Below, piece after piece: positions 25,580-34,584 of a stretch of 64,000 nt of DNA. The notes beneath the pieces are model-generated. The model did no database searches. It was not told where the DNA came from and worked only from the letters and a program-made list of their open reading frames with translations. The stretch's first letter is position 1, and each line of letters starts with the position of its first letter. The DNA is taken from the NCBI RefSeq assembly GCF_036924645.1, contig NZ_JAZHRX010000001.1, forward strand, positions 930,001 to 994,000. The letters are read 5' to 3'. A program made the translations under genes and the position numbers. This stretch comes from Bradyrhizobium sp. AZCC 2176 (lineage in GTDB: Bacteria > Pseudomonadota > Alphaproteobacteria > Rhizobiales > Xanthobacteraceae).

Positions 25580-27229
25580 ATGTCCCCGCTGATTTCCCTG
25601 ATCGATCTCGCCGGCTCGATCGCGCTTCTGCTTTGGGGCACACACATGGTGCAGACCGGCGTGCAGCGCGCGTTCGGCTCGAAGTTGCGCTCCATTCTGG
25701 GTCGTGCCTTGCGTAACCGCCTTCGCGCCTTCCTCGCCGGCGTGGGCGTTACTGCTCTGCTCCAAAGCAGCACCGCCACCGGACTGATGACGGCCGGCTT
25801 CGCAGCAGGAGGTCTGGTGGGGTTGGTCCCGGCTCTCGCGGTCATGTTGGGTGCCAACGTGGGGACGACCCTGATCGTGCAAGTTCTCTCGTTCGATGTC
25901 GTGCTGATCTCTCCAGCACTCATTCTGCTCGGCATGGTGATGTTCCGTAGGGATTCGCGAACCCAAGCACATGATCTCGGTCGCGTGTTCATCGGCCTTG
26001 GCTTGATGCTGCTTGCGTTGCACCAGCTTCTTAGTCTCATGACTGGCTACGAGGATTCACCCGTCTTGAGCATGGTGTTGGGCGCCGTTTCCGCCTCGTG
26101 GCTTCTGGACGTGTTTCTGGCGGCTTTGCTGACATGGGCTGCCCATTCGAGCGTCGCCATCGTCCTGTTCATCATCTCGTTAGCGATGAAGGGCGTGGTT
26201 CCTGCTGACGCCGCGTTTGCTCTTGTTCTCGGTGCAAATCTCGGCACGGCCATCAATCCCCTCTTGGAGGGTCCCCGAGGCGACGATCTGGCGGCAAAAC
26301 GGCTTCCAATAGGCAATCTGATCGGACGTATCCTGGGTGTTGCCATAACGATAAGTTTTCTCGGCCCGATCAGTCATTTCATGGCCGCGATCGAGCCAGC
26401 CAGCGCGCGTGCAGTGGCCGATTTTCACACCCTTTTCAATGTTGCGGTGGCTGCCGTATCCCTGCCGCTTCTGGGGCCCTATGCGTCGCTGTTGCGCCGC
26501 TGGCTCCCAGAAAACAGCAACCCGGCTGACCCGGCACGGCCACTCTATCTCGATTCCGCGGCTAAGGAGACACCCATCGTCGCGCTCGGCGCAGCATCTC
26601 GCGAGGCGCTACGGCTTGCCGACGTGCTTGAGGAAATGCTCCAAGGAGTGAACGCGGGACTGGCGAAGGGAAACCGAAGATTGCTGGTTGAGACCCGCCG
26701 GCGTGAAGACGTGCTGGATAAGCTGAATATCGCAATCAAGGCCTACCTTACGTCGCTTGATCCAGAAGAGTTAAATCCCGCGGATCATCGTCGTCTGAAT
26801 GAGATTTTGACATTCACGATGAATATTGAGCAGGCCGGCGACGTAGTCGACCGAAATTTTTTGCCGCACGCCTCCAAGAGGCTGAAGCGAGGCCTGGTGT
26901 TTTCCGAGGAGGAGCAAAAGGAGCTGACTGCCATGATCGAGCGCCTATCCGTCAATCTGAAAACGGCAGCATCGCTACTCGTCACTGAAGATCAGCGGAC
27001 CGCTCGCCTGCTGGTGGACGAAAAAGTCGCGTTCAGGGACGCCGAAACCAAAGCGACAGCTTCGCACGTCAACCGACTGCGCAATGGCGATCTCCAGGCC
27101 GCTCAGGCCAGTTCGATCCATCTCGATCTATTGCGGGATATCAAGCTGATCAATTCCCATATTGTAGCTGCCGCGGCGTATCCGGTGCTGGAGCGCAGCG
27201 GCGCGCTTCTGCCAAGCCGCGTGACGTAG
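25580..27229 (+). CDS. Na/Pi cotransporter with C-terminal PhoU-like domain
   Basis: 549 residues. Two inverted membrane repeats carry the signature QSST: LLQSSTATGLMTAGFAAGGL and later AAHSSVAIVLFII, with GANVGTTL and GANLGTAINP beside them. Residues about 340-540 form a PhoU-like helical bundle (ALRLADVLEEMLQGV). The family imports, or in bacteria sometimes exports, inorganic phosphate with sodium. Placed after the DeoR-like gene, it may balance phosphate released by the phosphoesterases encoded nearby. Confidence 0.92.
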   Translation: MSPLISLIDLAGSIALLLWGTHMVQTGVQRAFGSKLRSILGRALRNRLRAFLAGVGVTALLQSSTATGLMTAGFAAGGLVGLVPALAVMLGANVGTTLIVQVLSFDVVLISPALILLGMVMFRRDSRTQAHDLGRVFIGLGLMLLALHQLLSLMTGYEDSPVLSMVLGAVSASWLLDVFLAALLTWAAHSSVAIVLFIISLAMKGVVPADAAFALVLGANLGTAINPLLEGPRGDDLAAKRLPIGNLIGRILGVAITISFLGPISHFMAAIEPASARAVADFHTLFNVAVAAVSLPLLGPYASLLRRWLPENSNPADPARPLYLDSAAKETPIVALGAASREALRLADVLEEMLQGVNAGLAKGNRRLLVETRRREDVLDKLNIAIKAYLTSLDPEELNPADHRRLNEILTFTMNIEQAGDVVDRNFLPHASKRLKRGLVFSEEEQKELTAMIERLSVNLKTAASLLVTEDQRTARLLVDEKVAFRDAETKATASHVNRLRNGDLQAAQASSIHLDLLRDIKLINSHIVAAAAYPVLERSGALLPSRVT

Positions 27230-27247
27230 TCGCCGCACGAGCACGCA

Positions 27248-28300
27248 TCACCATCCAAAAATGCGTTCGCCCAGCCAGTAGCTGCCGACGATGGCGACCG
27301 CAACGGACGCGATCCGCGGCGTCAATGATGCGCCGCGTCCGCGCATCAAAACGGCCAGCGTCGGCAGGAACAGCGCGACAAAGATCAGTTGCCCGATCTC
27401 GACGCCGACATTGAATCCGACGAGCGCCCGCACGATCGCCGCCCCTTTCAGGCCGAGTTCGCCAAGTGCCGATGCGAAGCCGAAGCCGTGCACGAGGCCA
27501 AAGACAAAACTCCAGATCCAGCGGCGCCGATCGGGTTCGGTGACAAGCAGATTTTCCAGCGCGACCCAGACGATGCTCGCCGCGATTAGCGGTTCGATGA
27601 TCCGCTCCGGAATGGTCAGAATATCAAGTGTGGCAATTGAGAGTGTCACGCTATGCGCAAGCGTAAACGCTGTGACAATGCGGACGACGGACCAAAGACC
27701 TTGAGCGGTTGCAAGCAGTGCTACCAAGAACAGCAGATGGTCGTAACCGGTGATGATGTGCTCGATGCCCAGCTTGACGAAATCGAACCATCCGGTCGCC
27801 ACGGGGCGGTCCACGTCGATCGCGACTTTCCGTAATGGTTCCTCAAAGCTAACCTGCCGCTCGCCGTTGGCTGTCCCCAAATTTCCCAACGTTCGATAAT
27901 GCTCGCCCAGAAGCTCGCTCCAGTCCTCGGCAATCTCGAGGCGGCCGTGCGAGGCATCACAGCCGAACTCGATCTCGATCGTGGCGCGAGCATCGTTGGC
28001 GCCGGCACCGCCGATCCGTACGCGGCCCATCCGGCAGCGCGCACTGCCGAGTTCGACCGAAAGTGTCTGGCGGGCGTATTCGGCAATTCGCTCCGCTGCT
28101 GGCCGATCGCCGTTGACCGCAGACGCAAGCAGTTCGACGGATCTGTTCGGTATTTCGGGCAGCACGATCGACAGCGCGTAATGCAGCCGATTGTCGATGA
28201 GTTCGATTCGCACAAGCGCCGTCGTGGTCGCGTGGGCAAGCGCGAAGGCCGGCCACAGTAAGGCCAGTGCCAACCACGTCCGCAAGACGCGTCCGATCAT
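27248..28300 (-). CDS. HupE/UreJ-family membrane protein with exported N-terminal domain
   Basis: 350 residues from ATG 28300, which overlaps the stop of the DUF4340 gene (ATGA). A signal peptide ends near ALA at 22; a soluble periplasmic domain of about 130 residues follows. The membrane part carries GYDHLLFLVALLATAQG, FTLAHSVTLSIATL and FGLVHGFGFASALGELGLKG, the histidine-rich motifs of the HupE_UreJ_2 family. HupE/UreJ proteins move nickel or cobalt; the role of this subfamily is unknown. It closes a five-gene operon with a Gld-type ABC system. Confidence 0.88.
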   Translation of the reverse strand: MIGRVLRTWLALALLWPAFALAHATTTALVRIELIDNRLHYALSIVLPEIPNRSVELLASAVNGDRPAAERIAEYARQTLSVELGSARCRMGRVRIGGAGANDARATIEIEFGCDASHGRLEIAEDWSELLGEHYRTLGNLGTANGERQVSFEEPLRKVAIDVDRPVATGWFDFVKLGIEHIITGYDHLLFLVALLATAQGLWSVVRIVTAFTLAHSVTLSIATLDILTIPERIIEPLIAASIVWVALENLLVTEPDRRRWIWSFVFGLVHGFGFASALGELGLKGAAIVRALVGFNVGVEIGQLIFVALFLPTLAVLMRGRGASLTPRIASVAVAIVGSYWLGERIFGW

Positions 28301-28818
28301 GGCGCGCCTCCCAACTGCTCCCACGCCTCTGGGACGAAGCCGGGGAGCAATGCGATCTCGCGCTTGTCGTCGAGCCTCGCGTAGCGTGACAGGCCGAGCA
28401 GATTGGCTGCGCCAAATGAGATCGCAAAGCTGTCGGCCCCGGATCCCCTGAGGATCACACGGGACCGTGGCGGATCCAGGCCGAACTGCGCAACATCGAC
28501 GCCGGCAAGTTCGGCATCGGTCAGGATCCGCTCCGGCCCTGAATTGCGCAGGAGCGTGACCGCACCCTCGAGGCGCGCCTCGAACCCTGCCGTTACCGTC
28601 CCTCGCTCCGCCCGCCAACCGCTCTCACCGCGCACAAAGTGCCACTGCCTATCACCACTGGTCACCTCGACCTCGCGGACCTGCTCGGCCGGAATGGTCA
28701 GGAGTCCGGCGGGCGTGAACGGCGCGAGTCCCGGACCACCTCGACCGCCGGTGAAGGCAAGCGCTGCGAGGAACGTCGTCGCGGCGAGCGCAGCGGCGAT
28801 CCAGGCGAAGCGGTTCAT
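28297..28818 (-). CDS. DUF4340-like membrane-anchored protein
   Basis: 173 residues from ATG 28818 (a GTG at 28833 is possible). One N-terminal anchor (FAWIAAALAATTFLAALAF) precedes a soluble domain beginning around LTIPAEQVREVEVTSGDRQW, the repeat style of DUF4340 proteins, which occur next to GldG-type ABC transporters. It is short for the family (often 300 or more), suggesting only one repeat. Function unknown; probably a periplasmic accessory of the transporter. Confidence 0.75.
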   Translation of the reverse strand: MNRFAWIAAALAATTFLAALAFTGGRGGPGLAPFTPAGLLTIPAEQVREVEVTSGDRQWHFVRGESGWRAERGTVTAGFEARLEGAVTLLRNSGPERILTDAELAGVDVAQFGLDPPRSRVILRGSGADSFAISFGAANLLGLSRYARLDDKREIALLPGFVPEAWEQLGGAP

Positions 28819-30299
28819 CGCCGCCGCCACCACATCGCAACCCCGGCAAGGGCGACCAGGCCCGGCATCAGCAGTACCGTGACGATGAAGATGCCGCGCA
28901 TCTGTGCGCCGGTAAGCGTCACCGTCGGCAAGACCTCGACCGGGGGCTTCATGGTCGGCGCCCTCTCCTCGCGCGTCAGCCAGGCGATCCCCGCGAGCAC
29001 GACATCGGAATTGCCGAGATAAGGAAAGAAAGAATTGGAAACGAAGTCAGCGTCGCCCGCGACGATCAGGCGAAAGGGCTTGGCTGCTTCGGTGATGCGT
29101 CCTTCGGACGCAAGCACGATGATCCGCGCTGCGGGCGGTCCGGTCTCCGGCTCCACCCGCTTTCCGAGACGATCGCTGATGATGTAGCTCTCCGTGCTGC
29201 TGGCCGCCAGCGGTACGACCCGCACGTCGGCTGCCGCCACAGTCTCAAGCGGCCGCGCACCCGGATAGAACGATAGCGAAAGTCCGCGCGTGACCGGATG
29301 GGTCCCGTAGCGTGATACGGCGATCATCTGTTCATCCGTAAAATAGTGATCCCTGGGGTCGACGATCACGCCGTCGCCGATCTTGACACCAGCCCGGGCC
29401 AGAACTGCTGCGATGCTGTCGTCCAGCACATAGTCTGGCTCGACGAGAACCATCGCCGAGCCGCCGCGCTCCAGATAGCGGCGCAACAGTTCGCTTTCCT
29501 TCGGGCTATAGGCAGTTCGGGGATTGGCCTCGACCAGCACAGCGCAATCATCCGGGATCGCCTGTCCGGTCGCGAACGATACTTTTCGCGCGACCAGCCC
29601 GAGCTTCTCCAGCGCACGCCGGAGCCGTCCGATGCCATGATGCTCCATCTGCACGACCGCCAGCCCCGAGGCATCGTGATGGTGACTCTGAGCGCCCTCG
29701 AAATGCGTATGGAATTCGAAATTATCGATATCGTACTCACCATGGCCGGCGGCGAAGCAAACCACCATCTCGCGCTGGCGCATCAATCGCAGCAAGCCGA
29801 GCGCAATCTCCCGGTCGTCAGTGGTGATCACCTCGATGCGGCGGTCGCCGGCGCGCAGCACGGCGGAATTGTAGGTGCGGACACCGAGGCTGTTCGCCAG
29901 TGCCGGGCTCTGGTCGGCATCGATCAGTTGCACGTGAAAGTTGGGGTTTTGCCGCTCGAGCTGGCTGAGCATGGTGGTCAGCGCCCGGGCGCCGGGATTC
30001 TGCTTCTGGTAGAAATAGGCGACGTCGATCGGCTCCTTCAGTGCGAGCACCAGGTCACGCGCCTCGGCTGACGGCGTGAACGCCTTCTCGCGCGTGAGGT
30101 CGAGATAGGCGTCGTGGCGAAACAGCGCGACATTGGCGAGAATCGCGACGGTCAGGGCAGCACCGACAACAAGCACCGCGGTGACGACACGGCTCGTTGA
30201 CCCAATCCGGACCGGCAGCGTGAGCCCCGCCGCGAACAGGAGTGCAAGCGCGGCGACGACACCGAAAAACCAGCCGATGTTGGCCAGCTCCGCACTCAT
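28815..30299 (-). CDS. GldG-family ABC transporter auxiliary protein
   Basis: 494 residues from ATG 30299, overlapping the permease stop by four bases; a longer frame upstream runs antisense-like through the permease and is ignored. Two N-terminal helices, a large periplasmic domain (LTREKAFTPSAEARDLVLAL; VCFAAGHGEYDIDN; VEPDYVLDD) and a C-terminal helix ending WWRRR match GldG/ABC-type uncharacterised transport proteins. In Bacteroidetes GldG supports gliding. In alphaproteobacteria the system's cargo is unknown. Confidence 0.9.
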   Translation of the reverse strand: MSAELANIGWFFGVVAALALLFAAGLTLPVRIGSTSRVVTAVLVVGAALTVAILANVALFRHDAYLDLTREKAFTPSAEARDLVLALKEPIDVAYFYQKQNPGARALTTMLSQLERQNPNFHVQLIDADQSPALANSLGVRTYNSAVLRAGDRRIEVITTDDREIALGLLRLMRQREMVVCFAAGHGEYDIDNFEFHTHFEGAQSHHHDASGLAVVQMEHHGIGRLRRALEKLGLVARKVSFATGQAIPDDCAVLVEANPRTAYSPKESELLRRYLERGGSAMVLVEPDYVLDDSIAAVLARAGVKIGDGVIVDPRDHYFTDEQMIAVSRYGTHPVTRGLSLSFYPGARPLETVAAADVRVVPLAASSTESYIISDRLGKRVEPETGPPAARIIVLASEGRITEAAKPFRLIVAGDADFVSNSFFPYLGNSDVVLAGIAWLTREERAPTMKPPVEVLPTVTLTGAQMRGIFIVTVLLMPGLVALAGVAMWWRRR

Positions 30300-30997
30300 C
30301 GCTGCGCCAGTCCCCACGTTGCGAGGAACAGCGCGAGCATGCTCGCGGTGACGAAATAGCCGACATCCGACAGGAAAACCGAGCCCGAGACCATCGGCTT
30401 GAAATGGCCGATCAGCGACAGGTTGATGGCAACGCTGTCGAACGGCGGCGGCAGCAGATAGGAGACCGAATCGGCGAACCAAAGCATTAGAAACGTGCCG
30501 ATCGACAGTGCTGCGGCGACGACCTGATTTTCCGTCAAGCTCGACATCAGGAGACCGACTGCAACAAGAAGCGAGGCGTGCAGCATCAGCGCCAGATAAC
30601 CCGCATAGATCGGCCCCCAATCCGGCTCGCCGTAGCGATCCAGGATCAATGCATAGACCAGGGATGCTGCAAACATGCCGAGCACGAGCGTCAGCGTGGC
30701 CGCATACTTCGCAAGTACGATGGACAATTCGCCCACCGGGGCGGTGAGCAACAGCTCGAGCGTTTCCGATCGCCGCTCCTCGGCAAAGCTGCGCATGGTC
30801 AATACCGGTACCAGCAGGATCGACAGCACGTACATCTGGTGGAAAATGTACTGCAGATTGGCGACCTTGGTTGTGAACAGCGTGAGGCTGAACGTGTAGC
30901 CGAGCACCAGCAGGAACACGGCGGAAACCGTGTAGCCGATCGGCGATGCCAGAATCGCGTTCAATTCCTTGGCAAACAGAATGCGCAGCGTTTTCAT
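30296..30997 (-). CDS. GldF-type ABC transporter permease
   Basis: 233 residues from ATG 30997, overlapping the ATPase stop (30994). Six helices, with the conserved loop VLTMRSFAEERRSETLELLL that marks ABC-2 permeases of the Gld/NosY type. It pairs with the ATPase upstream and the GldG-like protein downstream to make an ABC-2 complex, probably an exporter or mechanochemical device. Confidence 0.92.
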   Translation of the reverse strand: MKTLRILFAKELNAILASPIGYTVSAVFLLVLGYTFSLTLFTTKVANLQYIFHQMYVLSILLVPVLTMRSFAEERRSETLELLLTAPVGELSIVLAKYAATLTLVLGMFAASLVYALILDRYGEPDWGPIYAGYLALMLHASLLVAVGLLMSSLTENQVVAAALSIGTFLMLWFADSVSYLLPPPFDSVAINLSLIGHFKPMVSGSVFLSDVGYFVTASMLALFLATWGLAQR

Positions 30998-31746
30998 GTC
31001 AGGGACAAGAACCACTCTTCAAGATCGGGCGTATCGGCAATAGCCCGCACGCCGAGCAGACGGCCATTGAGCAGCACCGCGACCCGATCGGACGTCTTTT
31101 GCACTTCGCTCAGGATATGCGAGCTCATCAGCACCGTGTGACGACCGGCAAGCGAGCGGATCAATTGCCGCATCTCGATGATTTGGCGTGGGTCGAGACC
31201 ATTGGTCGGCTCGTCGAGAATGAGAATATCTGGATCGTGGATCAGCGCCTGCGCAAGCGCGGTCCGCTGGCGATAGCCGCGCGATAGCTTCCCGGTGGGC
31301 TTATCGAGCACGGCGGACAGCGCCAGCCGAGCGACCACGCGCGCAACCGCGCTTGCGATTTCTCGCTCGGGTACGCCGCGCAGCCGCGCCATGAAGGTGA
31401 GGAATTCACCGACGCGCATGTGGTGATAGAGCGGCGCCGATTCAGGCACGTAACCGATACGCCGGCGCACCGCGAGCGAATCGTTGAGGACGTCCAGCCC
31501 GGCCACGGTCAGGCGGCCGGCAGATGGTAGAAGATAGCCCGCAAGCAGCCGCATGAAAGTGGTCTTGCCGGAGCCATTTGGCCCGAGCAATCCGAATATT
31601 TCCCCCGCTCGGACGTCGAGCGTCAATCGGTCAAGCGCCGAGACCGAGCCGTAGGTTTTGCTCACATCGATCGCGGAGATGGCCGGCGCATCCGCCCTCG
31701 CGGTCGATATACCGCCAGGCACTGCATCGCTCGGCATGATGGTCAT
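30994..31746 (-). CDS. GldA-type ABC transporter ATPase
   Basis: 250 residues from ATG 31746 (TTG 31758 and ATG 31737 are alternatives). Walker A GPNGSGKTTFMRLLAG, signature KLSRGYRQRTALAQALI (SRGYR in place of SGGQ, as is usual in the Gld/CcmA group), Walker B ILILDEPTNGLDPRQI and H-loop MSSHILSE are all present. First gene of a tightly overlapping five-gene operon. The 66 bases between it and the hydrolase gene upstream leave room for a separate promoter. Confidence 0.92.
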   Translation of the reverse strand: MTIMPSDAVPGGISTARADAPAISAIDVSKTYGSVSALDRLTLDVRAGEIFGLLGPNGSGKTTFMRLLAGYLLPSAGRLTVAGLDVLNDSLAVRRRIGYVPESAPLYHHMRVGEFLTFMARLRGVPEREIASAVARVVARLALSAVLDKPTGKLSRGYRQRTALAQALIHDPDILILDEPTNGLDPRQIIEMRQLIRSLAGRHTVLMSSHILSEVQKTSDRVAVLLNGRLLGVRAIADTPDLEEWFLSLT

Positions 31747-31812
31747 GCAAGGTCCCAAAAACGCAACGCCGGTCGGCCGGGCCGACCCGAAGGAGCCCAG
31801 CCGAATGAGTCC

Positions 31813-32673
31813 TCAATCGTAGAATTCGGGCGCCTTCTTCGTTGCCTTGAAGATCTCGGGGTCATGCCCGTAGAAGATCTGAGCGTTGTTGGCGTCGCGG
31901 ATGAGACGAATGCGCTGATAGCTGTTGTACGCATCTCCTGGGGATTGCGTACCCGGGATCGGCGGAATCAGATTCTTGTCGAGATTTTCCTTCAGGTAGA
32001 CAACGTCACTCGTGAGGATGACGGACCCCGTCTTCGGAAGTTTCACTACCACGAACTGACTGCCGGGCGTATGGCCGGGCGCGCGCATGACGCGCACGGA
32101 ACCATCATCGAACAGGTCGAGATCGCCATTGAGGCGGACGATGTTCATCTTCTTGGTGTCGGCGAAGTCGCCTGGGATGTAGTAAATCGAAAACCCGACA
32201 TCCGGCCACCAGGCAGCCTTCAGCTCGTCATTCTGCACCACGAGCGTGGCATTGGGAAACTGTCCGACATTGCCGCCATGGTCGAGGTGGAGGTGACCTG
32301 CCACTACGTACTTGATGTCATCCGTCTTCAGGCCGATCTTTGCGAGTTGAGCGGGGATCGCGTCATCCTTAGTCATCTTTAGGCCAAATCCCTTGGCCAG
32401 CGGTCCCCACCAGCCTTCGGGATCCGTGATCGTCTTGTCGTTGTTGCCGGTATCGATGATGACGTTGCCCTTGGGATGCTTCAGCACATAGAAGCTCACG
32501 GGCGCCCAATCGATGTTGCCCTGGCCGCCCATCTGCAGGGCGGCCTTCGGGAAGCCTCCCAGCGAACCGGATGTGAAGACGTAAAGTTTCGGACCCTCTT
32601 GTGCGGGGGCCGGCGCGGCCATCGCCGCAAGGCCGAGCGCCATAGCTAGACTCAAGGCAACATGCTTCGTCAT
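31813..32673 (-). CDS. Periplasmic metallo-beta-lactamase-fold hydrolase, lactonase-like
   Basis: 286 residues with a signal peptide ending near PAPAQ (about 25). The metal motif HLHLDHGGN (HxHxDH), a later HTPGSQ histidine, an Asp in LTSDVVYL and a final GHDPE histidine complete a two-zinc site. Order and spacing are like AttM/AiiA N-acyl-homoserine lactonases, though those are mostly cytoplasmic. An exported lactonase could quench quorum signals or open other lactones; specificity is not provable here. Confidence 0.85.
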   Translation of the reverse strand: MTKHVALSLAMALGLAAMAAPAPAQEGPKLYVFTSGSLGGFPKAALQMGGQGNIDWAPVSFYVLKHPKGNVIIDTGNNDKTITDPEGWWGPLAKGFGLKMTKDDAIPAQLAKIGLKTDDIKYVVAGHLHLDHGGNVGQFPNATLVVQNDELKAAWWPDVGFSIYYIPGDFADTKKMNIVRLNGDLDLFDDGSVRVMRAPGHTPGSQFVVVKLPKTGSVILTSDVVYLKENLDKNLIPPIPGTQSPGDAYNSYQRIRLIRDANNAQIFYGHDPEIFKATKKAPEFYD

Positions 32674-33216
32674 AGCGTGTCCTCCTTTGCCTTTGTTTTA
32701 CGGGCTGTCTGTGCAGCCACAGAGCTTGACCCGAAGCGGTCGGACCAGCCATCCAAGAATAGATTGAGGACCCCACCAAACGCAAGTTGGGAATGCCATC
32801 GAAAACAGGCCCCGCTCGGTCAAAGCTGCCATTTGCCGGCCTTTTTCCTGACCTTCAGGACGTTCGCCGGCGGCGTGGCCGTGAGCTGTGGCGCCTCTTC
32901 ACCTCGCACTCGCCGGCACTTTCAATCCAACGGTGCGTCCTGGGAAGCCAGCGGCGTCAAAGTAGCGCGTCCGGCCGACAAACTGCATATTGACGATGGT
33001 GCGCAGGCCGTTATTTGAGCGCAGTATGAGATAAAGAGGCGTTTGCGCCAAGCACCCTCGCGGCACGGCTGCGGAAGGTCCGCTTTACCCCCGACAGTCG
33101 ACATCAACCGTCACCAGATCGGCGCCGCTTGGTGCTAACAGCAGACATTCTCAGGCCTCCCGGGCAGCGGCCTGACTGCGCCAACGCGATGTTAGCTCGA
33201 AAGTTGGAGCACCCTG
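32674..33216. other. Intergenic stretch without recognised gene
   Basis: About 540 bases between the lactonase-like gene and repeat A copy 2. Short frames exist on both strands but none has a family signature, a plausible ribosome site or a clean codon pattern. A degenerate remnant is possible. Confidence 0.5.
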
Positions 33217-33366
33217 CCGCACCAGTTTCGCACCAGAAACGACTTCAATAAAGCGCAACGAACACGATCGAAATCAAACAAAAATGCTGCAAATTCAGCG
33301 AAGCTGATCGATATTCTGCCGCTCATAACGGTCTGATTGCAGGTTCGAGTCCTGCCGCGCCCACCA
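33217..33366 (+). repeat. Repeat A copy 2 with tRNA(CAU) 3' half
   Basis: Same build as 8698-8846: GCACCAG-TTTC-GCACCAG from 33219, an A-rich spacer, and at 33321-33366 the tRNA 3' half GCTCATAACGG...GGTTCGAGTCC...CCACCA. The acceptor strand reads GCGCCCACCA, one change from the other copies. A tyrosine-integrase remnant starts about 420 bases downstream, as expected beside an attachment site. Confidence 0.85.
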
Positions 33367-33503
33367 CGCTTCGCCCTTCGGGCTACGCGTGGCGCAGTCA
33401 CGTGGGGCCGAAGGGTGAAGCGTGGTGTCCGGCGTAGCTTGGGCAAAGCGAAAGCGAAGACGGACTGGAGCGGCGAAGGCGGGCCGCGCTGCGCTCCCAA
33501 CTA

Positions 33504-33600
33504 ACAATATCGAAAACAACCCCATGCAAAGTAGCCGGTGGCCGCCGGCATGGATGGTTTGAGCGAAGCCTGCGAAAACATTTTGACACGTCGCAGGCAA
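33504..33600 (+). repeat. Dispersed repeat B, copy 2
   Basis: Core 33504-33534 differs by one base from the other two copies; further identity appears at TTTTGACACGTCGCAGGCAAA (about 33580). It lies 138 bases past the tRNA remnant; at 38.1 kb the corresponding gap is 167 bases. The two repeats therefore tend to travel together. Confidence 0.78.
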
Positions 33601-33782
33601 ATCAGCGGCATTGTTGCATCGTCGCGCAATTCGTTAAACGCCGCCCCACCCAGCAGCAGGCTCTCCGGCGCGATTGCAGGCAAAACCTGTACAAACGTGC
33701 ATGATCTCGATCAAGAACTGCTGATTTTACTTGGTTTCCCGACAGAGCCCGCTGCCGGACCTGACGCATTGGTTGCGGGCAA

Positions 33783-34275
33783 GCTGTCACGTGCCTCTTG
33801 AGCGGCCTCTATCACCGTCTGGCGATCGGCCGGCGCGGTACGAACAAGCGTCCGCCCACCGTGCCGCTGCCGGACCGACCGCTCGTCCACATGCGTCGCT
33901 GGTACGACAAGAAGATCATCGCCAACCACTTCGTCGAGTGGCAGGGCACGGGCGTGAAGTCGGTCAAGAACGGGCTTCGCTCGCGCCGTGGAGGTGGCGA
34001 AGCTCGACCTGTCGGAGGGCAACGTCACTCCGCACACGCGATGTCACACGGCGGCGACCTGGCTCATGCAGCTGGGTACTGACCCGTGGGAGGCAGCCGG
34101 ATTCCTTGGCATGTCGGTGAAGGTTCTGATCGACACCTACGGTCGTCACCATCCCGATTACATGAAGGAGGCGTCCGGGGCGATCACTCGCAAGAGGGAG
34201 ACGACCAAGCGCGTCGTCGGCACCACCCAGACTACCAAGCCGGCCGTCCGCAGTCGCAGCATTCGAGCAATCTAG
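33783..34275 (+). pseudogene. Tyrosine-type integrase remnant, frameshifted and 5'-truncated
   Basis: Only about 165 C-terminal residues remain of a protein normally near 350-400. Frame 1 (from about 33783) reads GRRGTNKRPPTVPLPDRPLV and [14 protein letters not shown]. An extra base in the run GGGC at 33972-33975 moves the frame, after which [12 protein letters not shown] and [20 protein letters not shown] continue to the Tyr motif [11 protein letters not shown]. The catalytic box H-x-L-R-H is altered to HTRCH, so the arginine is also lost. Both lesions argue for an inactive relic of the element that used the adjacent tRNA site. Confidence 0.88.
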
Positions 34276-34584
34276 GCCGTGAAACTATAAATCTGCCGGG
34301 CGGACGGCTTGCCAAAGTCCGCTATGCCCGGATAGCGACCAAATTCCGCAGCGCAGCGAAATGACGCGATGTGCCACAAGCGACCGTCCGACGACACAGA
34401 TGATCAGACGTCGTGTGCTTTTCGTTGTGCGCCATTCGGCCGTGCTGCCAACCGGATTTGCTGCGACGCAGAAAGGTGCAATTCGCTTTGGCGCACCAGC
34501 TTATGCGTCTCTCTTGGCCCACACGCGCGCCCATTCGTGAAGCAGTTTCAGAGTGACTGACAGCGAGTGTCCGGGCTTTGTCAA
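34276..34584. other. Intergenic stretch after integrase remnant
   Basis: About 310 bases with no credible gene. Its sequence style (for example GTCCGCTATGCCCGGATAGC) resembles non-coding DNA often seen around Bradyrhizobium island edges. Nothing more specific is visible. Confidence 0.45.

Noticed and set aside
30300..30620. N-terminal extension of the GldG-like protein
   Set aside because: Overlaps the permease gene in another frame; ATG 30299 shows the ATGA junction seen throughout this operon.
32674..33018. Small plus-strand frames after the lactonase-like gene
   Set aside because: Overlapping frames on both strands without ribosome site, motif or consistent codon use.
33192..33500. Open frame on the minus strand containing GRTRTCNQTVMS
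   Set aside because: It is the reverse translation of the tRNA 3' half plus repeat A. The same text appears at each copy (also near 38.0 kb) and is a well-known kind of false protein.
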